The notes below the pieces were generated by a model, which was not told where the DNA came from, made no database searches, and was given only the letters and a program-made list of their open reading frames with translations. The position numbers were made by a program, and so were the translations under genes. Below, in pieces: positions 56,791-64,000 of a DNA stretch of 64,000 bases (within the stretch, counting starts at the first letter, position 1; each line of letters opens with the position of its first letter). The stretch covers positions 9,859,728 to 9,923,727 of the forward strand of contig NW_024040928.1 in the NCBI RefSeq assembly GCF_014851395.1. The letters are read 5' to 3'. The DNA is from Micropterus salmoides (Eukaryota > Chordata > Actinopteri > Centrarchiformes > Centrarchidae).

Positions 56791-59700
56791 GTGAAACCTA
56801 CCACTGAAGCGTCAGCGTGGGCTACTTGTGTGAAGACCTACTTGGGTAAAGACCAGCGAGTCTACCTGTGCGAGTCCACTGAGCAAGGCCGCCTACATGA
56901 GAAGCTTTTTCCCTTTCTGAGGCACACCTACTCACCTAAAGCTGCCAGCTACAACAACACTCAGGCCATGTGCTACTACACTATTCCTATTGTCTCCGGT
57001 CCACACAAGAGGTATCATGCCAGTAGGCACAGAAACCAGGTACTCCTCAAGACTTTAAAACAGGCACCACCCACATCTGTTTACTTGTCTGCTGGGTCAA
57101 GGAGGCCGTCTGGGAGGGGGGTGTGGGACTGGGTTCTTAATTTCCAACAAATGGAAATTCATACAGCTGCTATCCCCGAATCAATATGCCTCCTTTGAAT
57201 ACCATGCTGTCTTTGTGTCCACTCCGGTAAAGGTCTCTGTGATTGTCATATACCGTCCACCAGGACAAATGGGTAACTTTGTTGAGGAGCTAGACACACT
57301 GCTGTCTTCAATCCCAGAGCATGACTGTCCCCTTGTCCTCGGTGACATGAACATTCACTTAGACAATTCAAACTCAGCAGACTTCCTGTCTCTGATTCAG
57401 TCCTTTGATCTAACACGGGTTCTCAGCCCCCCGACCCACAAAGCTGGCAAGGTGCTTGACCTCGTTCTTGTCCAAAACTGTGCCACAGAGTGCCTAACAG
57501 TCACACCTCTACATGTGTCGGACCACTATTTCATTCAGTTCACGGTATGCCTGCAGGAAAAGCCCATTTTTCCAACAACATTGGTTTCACACCGCCGCAA
57601 CCTCCGCAACCTGTCTCCCGCTCACTTTGCCTCAGTGGTAGCTTCCGCTCTACCCACCCTCAACACATTTTCCTCACTTGAGGTCAATGATGCCACACAA
57701 TCTCTGTGCTCTACACTAAGCTCGTGACTGGATAGCCTGTGTCCTCTATCCACCAAGCCTGCTCGCCCAAACCAGCCCCACCCGTGACTAACTGATACCA
57801 TCTGTGGGCTCCGTACTGATCTCAGAGTGGCTGAAAGAAAATGGCGAAAAACCAAAGACCCCGCCGACCTTAAGGGCTACCAATTTCTCCTATCCTCCTT
57901 CTCAACAAGCATCAGTGCTGCCAAAACTTCGTTCTATAATGACAGAATAAGCAGTGCCACTGACTCAAGGAAATTATTTTCCACTTTTAAAGCGCTACTA
58001 AATCCTCCTCCACCTCCACCACCCACAAACTTGTCTGCTGATACCTTTTGCTGCCTTCTTCACAGGCAAAGTGGAGGCTATAACTAGCCAATTCTTTGAA
58101 ACACTCAAACTCAACCATTGTAGCAGTCCTACTACATCTTTTCCCCTGCCCTTCCAGGTCAGTGGTTGTTCACTCTCCTCGTTTACTCCTCTCATAGAGA
58201 GCGAAGTATCAGAACTCTTGAACCGTAGCCGTCCAACTACATGCCCACTGGACCCGATTCCTACGAATCTCCTCCAAGCCATATCTCCTACTGTGGTCCC
58301 AACAATCACTCATATGATAAATACTTCTCTGGCTTCAGGAACCTTCCCGACCACTTTCAAAAGGGCTCGGCTTACACCCTTGCTCAAAAAGCCCTCACTT
58401 GACCCAACTCAAGTTGAGAACTATCGACCAGTGTCTCTTCTACCTTTTTTATCCAAAACTATTGAACGGGCAGTATTCAAACAGGTCTCAGAATTCCTCT
58501 CAGGGAATGACCTCCTAGATCCATATCAGTCTGGTTTTCAGAGTGCCCACTCTACTGAAACGGCTCTTCTGTCTGTAACAGAAGCCCTATGGTCAGCTAA
58601 AGCTGCAGCCCAATCCTCGGTTCTTATCCTGCTTGACCTATCAGCTGCCTTTGACACAGTCAACCACAGGATCCTGCTATCCGCTCTCTCAGCAATGGGC
58701 ACCTCGAGTAAAGCACTCCTGTGGTTCGAATCCTACCTCTCGGGGTGTTCCAACAATGTTTTGTGGCAAGGACAATTATCCTCCTCCCACTGCCTCTACA
58801 CAGGGGTGCCCCAAGGCTCAGGCCCAACTCTACCTATCCTTCCCGATCCCACTGTCTCGGCGCGGATCACAGACTGTCTATCAGACATATCTGAATGGAT
58901 GAAGGCTTGCCACCTTCAACTAAACCTCTCTAAGACTGAACTCTTGGTCATTCCAGCCAAGCAATCTATCCACCATAACATCAAACTACAAATTGACTCC
59001 GCAACCATCACTCCAACCAAGGTGGTGAGAAACTTGGGTGTTATAATTGATGACCAGCTTTCCTTTTCAGACCATGTTACTACTGTCTCTCGGTCATGCC
59101 GCTTTTCTCTATACAACATAAGGAAAATCAGGCCCTACCTCACTCAGTACGCCACCCAGCTTCTGGTACAGGCCATGGTTATCTCTCGCATCGACTATTG
59201 CAATGCCCTCCTAGCAGGTCTCCCAGCTTGTGCGGTGAAACCCTTACAAATGGTTCAGAGCCCAGCAGTTTTTGATCAGCCCAAAAGGACTCACTCCATT
59301 ACTCAGTGACCTCCACTGGCTCCCCGTGGCCTCCAGAATAAAATTCAAGTCACTAATGCTTGCATACAGAGTGACTACTGGGTCTGCACCCATCTACCTA
59401 AACTCCATAATACAAACTTACGTTCGTTCTCGGCCGCTACGCTCCTCTAACGAACGCCGCATGGCTCTGCCATCCCTTCACACAAAACAATCCCAGTCCC
59501 GGCTATTCTCATCTGTGACACCACGATGGCGGAACGAGCTACCACACGCCATCAGAGCAGGGGCGTCCCTCTCTAACTTCAAGAAGCTCTTGAAAACTCA
59601 TCTCTTCCGAGAACACTTCCTCTTATAACACCTCTAACTCCTAACCCCTAACATGCACTTCCTGTGCTCTTCTTCTTCTATCCCCTACAATGATGATTGA

Positions 59701-59940
59701 TTGCACTTTTTGTTTTGATTGCACTTTTTGTTAACGCTTACTTCCTTCTCGAGGTATCTACCCCATTGATGTGATATGTACTGTGAGCTCTTACTAGTAT
59801 TTATTGCTGCTCTTACTAGTATGTATTGTCAGTTGTAGATCTGTAGTTGATGCTCTGTTGATGCTTGTATGTTGTTCCTCAAATGTAAGTCGCTTTGGAT
59901 AAAAGCGTCTGCCAAATGAGTAAATGTAAACGTAAATTTT
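56791..59940 (+). mobile_element. second L2-clade LINE, inactive
   Basis: Contains an endonuclease fragment (57215-57727: VIVIYRPPG, LVLGDMNIHLD, DLVLVQN, HVSDHYFIQF) and a reverse transcriptase (58071-59309: RLTPLLKKPSLDPTQVENYR, PVSLLPFLSKTIERAV, YQSGFQSAHSTETALL, LLDLSAAFDTVNHRILL, TGVPQGSG). A shifted C-terminal end follows (59272-59628, with VTPRWRNELPHAIRAGASL). The 3' end is the L2 tail GTCGCTTTGGATAAAAGCGT at 59889-59908. The open stretch 56791-57198 just upstream may be its 5' part, but I do not recognise it and the 5' limit is uncertain. The YADD loop is deleted (see findings). Confidence 0.88.
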
Positions 59941-62900
59941 GTTAACAGATGCAAATAAAACTGCTACAAATAAGTAATGGTGCTGCTATTGTCATAACAA
60001 TTATTCTCATACGTATTCTAAACTGTGCTGTGAATTTGTGAATGGTGTGCTTTGTGTGAAACCCAAAATGAGGCCAAGTCACATGTTGGTGATTCAGAGC
60101 TAATTCAATTGGCATACAACAGTAGGGAGTGTCAGTTATCCAATAAAACATCATCAACCCAATTTGGTTCATAATCAATAAGACTGTGTCAAGGAGCGTG
60201 ACAGGTACAGAAGATAGAGAGAGTCGGAGGAACCAAGACAGCGAATGAAACCGAGGAGGTGATGAGAGTGCAGAGGGGAGAGGGAGACAAGGTTAATTGT
60301 GTGCCAAATCACTGTCAAACGGTCGGCATCAAGCCTGAAAATCTTTCCATTAATTTGAATTAGGGTCCTGATATTGGCTTCCGTGCCTGCCTCCCTCTTC
60401 TTCTCTCCCCTCTTCCCCCTGTCCTTACAGCCCTGTGCACACTACGTGTTCAGTGGCGGCTGTGACAGCAGCCATATTTCACCAGCTTGCCGCGTTGGCC
60501 TGTCTTTTAGTGATAAGCTGTAATAGATCCACTCTCTCCACTCGCTACGGCCCGTTCAAGGTAAGCAGAGGAGAGGAGAGGAGAGGGAAACGGTAAGATG
60601 ACAGATGGGAGAAGAGCAAAGGAAATAAAGAGTATGTGTGGGAGGAGTGATGGAAAACAAACTAGGTAGGGTGATGCAAAACTAGCAATGGAAAAGCAAA
60701 AGACAAAACTGAAAAGCAGCTGTTAAGGAAGAGAAAGAGGAATCACAGATAGAAAAGGATGGAGAAGGAGTGATGAGGGAAGGGAGGGAGGGTGCGTTGT
60801 AGACAGGGAGCCATGAAAAATGAGGTTCATCGGGAGATAAGGGAGGATTAACCTTGCTGGTAATGAAGGGAGGGTGTGATGGGAGGATGGGGTGAGGAGG
60901 GAGAGGGAGAGATAATTAATGAGCTTGCCCTTCTTGTGACTCTTAGCTAGAACCCTGGTTTGGAGGCTGCGCTTCACTGGCCAGCAGGGTCCCGGGACAA
61001 CTGAGGGGCAGGAGGAGGAGGAGTGGCTCTGCTCCTCTGCTGCACAGCCCCTCTGCACTGCTGCACTCATTTGATTTTAGTTCTGAAAGTGCTTTTTCCA
61101 GACTTTTCACTGCACTTTAAAGCAGAAGTATTCACATATGTCAGGCATTTTTGCTGATTTACATGTTTTAAATAAAACCCTTCATCAGGGGTAGAGACAG
61201 TCCTTAAAATATGGGTGTTGGATTGTTGTTGTCTGACAGTTACAGAAATGTTTGGACACAGCCCCCCTAATCTGAAGTCAAAAAATGTGGTGGTGGTGGG
61301 GGGGCTTCACTAAATTAATTATACTGAAAAATAGATAATTGTCAAGCTAAATTTTGCTTCTCTTCTTTGACATTTTTGAGATAAGAACAGTGATATGCTT
61401 GGTTAAAACTTGTTTTGATGTTTGTTTGTTAACACAATCCATCACCATCAACCCCGTCTTGAAGAAAAGGAAAGTTATTTGGGGTAGATACACACATACT
61501 CATAGGAAATACACACAGTGCATATCCCAACACATAAAAAAAAAAAAAATCACACATGGACAACAACAGAGGCAGACGTGTAACTCCTCCCATCCATGAG
61601 TCTTCAGTTACACATGAAAGCTCATCACCTAACACACCCCCACTCTCTCTTACTGCCTCACACACACGCACCCTGCTGAACATGGCCTACTCAACACACC
61701 CACTATCAACTCTAAGTCCTGCCACTACCACATAGGAGTGGTGTTTTCTGACTGGGACATGTTTGCTGCTGACATGCTGTCATATACTATATATATGAGA
61801 CATATACATGTCTTTGTACGACAGAAAATATATCTCTTCCTCCATCCACATGGCAATGTACTCAATCTCTCTCCCTCTTTCTATATTAGATCACAGGCAC
61901 CATCTATACTGTGTGAATCTGTCTGTCACGACTCACACTGCAGAGAGCAAGCATGCGTGGGTACACACACACACACATACACACACACACACACACTTCT
62001 ACTATTACAGCAGTCTTTGCTGCTCCAAGTGCAGTATCCTTCTGCATCTGTGACCAGCTTGTGAACATAAGCTTATTGACGGCTACCTGAGACAACATCA
62101 GAGAGCCCTTGAGACAGCAGACAAAGCAACTACTCACGACTCTCCTTTGAGTGTCTCTTTAAGGACCAAACATGACCTACAGTACTGATTGACGAATGAT
62201 CAAAAAAAGCAACTACCACAGCTGATGCATAAACAAAGAGTGAAAATATGGTTTGTATAAAACGAAACATCCATCACTCACAGAGTGATAAAAAAAATTG
62301 TACTGTCAGTGTTCTGCCTTAGCCTCCCATTTAATGTAGGTAATACCGTGCAAGACTCATATATTTGACAATGCATGAATTAACTGCTAAGGTAACATGG
62401 ATTTAAATGGACGATCTCACACGATTCGGGTAATCAGCAAGGTGTTCTTATCCTCTGGCTCTCTCTGCTGGATAGAAGTGGCAAAAGCAACAAACTGCTT
62501 AAGCTAAAATGTTATTTTAAAAACGAGAGAAATAAGAGTAGATCAAGTAACATAGTAGTCAGACACTGAAAGATAAAAATATAAAAGGATAATGCTGGTG
62601 TTATCCTATATTTTTCTGTTCAAATCACACCAAAAGACCAAAACCAACAATGTATTAGTCCACCTCTCAATTATTTTCTGTCTTCCCTGACCTGGTTGTA
62701 GTTATCCATCCCCATTGGTTCCTACTGTAAATATAAAATTTTAAATATGGCTCAGACATTTGTAGTTTAATTTTTAGGGCTCATTATTTTCCAAAAACAG
62801 CTGGGCACTGTAGTTCTTCATTACTCAAACATGAGTAAATGGTACATTTGTTTGCGACTATCTTTACCTGCGGATTCATACATATTTGGTGCGCTAGTAT

Positions 62901-62972
62901 TTATGGAAGCAGAACAGTGAAAAATATTGAATATTGCCAGCCTTTAAATAAGTTCAATAAGTTAATGAGTTT

Positions 62973-63096
62973 CTGCGATGGACTGGCGACCTGTCCAGGG
63001 TGTACCCCGCCTTGCGCCCAATGTCAGCTGAGATTGGCTCCAGCCCCCTGTGACCCTGTACGCAGGATAAGCGGTTGACAATGGATGTATGGATGG
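62973..63096 (+). mobile_element. 124-bp LINE/SINE tail insertion with 14-bp target duplication
   Basis: The sequence GATGGACTGGCGACCTGTCC...GATAAGCGGTTGACAATGG ending in GGAT-type repeats is a very common fish retroposon tail, probably from an RTE-like LINE. It is flanked by perfect copies of AAGTTAATGAGTTT at 62959-62972 and 63097-63110. Those direct repeats define the insertion exactly. Confidence 0.85.
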
Positions 63097-64000
63097 AAGT
63101 TAATGAGTTTAATAAGTTTAAGTTGATTCAAAGGGAGAAGGACTGAAGTTAGGCGATTTCAGTTTTTACATGTTTTAGTCTCAAGCACTGTCAAAATTAG
63201 CCAGAAAGTTTTTCCTATGGCAGCAATGTTATGTGTTGTAACGTGGAAGAAGCAGGAAGGGTCTTGTCCTCTCAGTGCTTGTGCTCTGCTGCTCTCTGCT
63301 GGTCTGATTTACTATTTCATGACTGAACCAGCACATTTCATTGTCAGTTAAATAACCGTGAATTAAAATGATGTGGATGTTAATTTCACTGATTAAGGGA
63401 CAAAGTAGAGAGAGGCTTCTGGTAATAAGATTCCCCGAGGCACATGTCTTGGATCTCAATTATTAATTAGAACAACTAATCCTGGCCTCAAAACCCAGTC
63501 GAATACGACCTCAGATCAGTATGCAGGCTGACAGGTTGAAAGGTTGACCCACCTGTATTACTTAGCAGAAGATTTAACTGAATAGTTTCACTGATTTCTT
63601 GACATGCTATTAGTGAAACTACACATGAGGTCTTTGCAAACATGAACAGAATTATTAAAGAAGCGGATTTTGGAACATTTCCATGATTAATAGGCTGTGA
63701 ACTGACCTGTTTCCTCAGGCCATCTTGCTGCCTGTTAGTTAACCATCATCTCAACATGCTGAGGAGAGCCTGTACAATAAGGGTATCTCTGAAAAGGTGG
63801 ATGGATACCATTATATGATACACAAAATTATGCTGCTAAAGCCGTCTTACAGGAAATGTTTGTGTCTTCGTACATGATGCAAACGATCTCACTTTATTAT
63901 ACATGAGATCAATAGGGTTCACTGTTACTAAATTATGTAGTGGTTCTCAACATTCTTAACAACAGCTACAACTGGGGCTAGTATGTATAAAAAGTGCAGG

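Larger units (their letters stand above)
53231..64000 (-). other. pak5: pak5 intron (5' part of gene outside window)
   Basis: No exon with the CRIB motif was recognised on the minus strand here, so the whole stretch is read as intron. It holds a repeat-family fragment (55430-55815), a dead L2 LINE (56791-59940), several purine-rich tracts (60560-60910), CA/GT runs and a LINE-tail insertion (62973-63096). Blocks of ordinary complexity such as 60290-60550 look like possible conserved non-coding elements. Confidence 0.6.

Noticed and set aside
57215..59628. Host protein-coding gene inside the pak5 intron
   Set aside because: Endonuclease and reverse-transcriptase motifs with an L2 tail identify a LINE.

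Overview
This is a stretch of ray-finned fish (probably percomorph teleost) nuclear genome. Spliced genes with vertebrate GT-AG introns, long CA/GT microsatellites, L2-type LINEs, tRNA-derived SINEs and fish-type miniature transposons all point that way. The species cannot be told from the sequence.

Layout, left to right. (1) 728-18755 (+): 32 coding exons of plcb4 (phospholipase C beta-4), from the end of the PH domain to the stop codon. The first exons lie left of the window. A skipped 37-nt exon at 17957-17993 would switch the frame of the last exon. (2) 18756 to about 21520: probable long plcb4 3'UTR. (3) 22149-23669 (+): an intronless ankyrin-repeat gene of the ANKRD63 family, with a TATA box and a perfect RFX-type X-box just upstream. 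(4) 25293-29263 (+): complete six-exon lamp5 (LAMP family member 5, BAD-LAMP). (5) About 31600-36012 (+): a decayed but nearly full-length L2/CR1-group LINE with an esterase-type ORF1, followed by a tRNA-derived SINE on the minus strand. (6) 39726-53230 (-): nine coding exons of pak5 (p21-activated kinase 5). They carry the central region and the whole kinase domain. The exon with the N-terminal CRIB domain is not in the window, so 53231-64000 is read as pak5 intron. That intron holds a second dead L2 LINE (about 56791-59940) and a small LINE-tail insertion with a perfect 14-bp target duplication (62973-63096).

Gene order plcb4 - ankrd63-like - lamp5 - pak5 matches human 20p12 (PLCB4-LAMP5-PAK5) except for the extra ankyrin gene. 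In human, ANKRD63 lies beside PLCB2 and PAK6 on chromosome 15, the sister region from the early vertebrate genome duplications. The fish locus therefore seems to keep an ankyrin gene that the mammalian 20p12 locus lacks. All three named genes are known as neuronal or retinal signalling and trafficking genes. No operon-like cooperation is implied. No bacterial system, CRISPR array or virus was seen.
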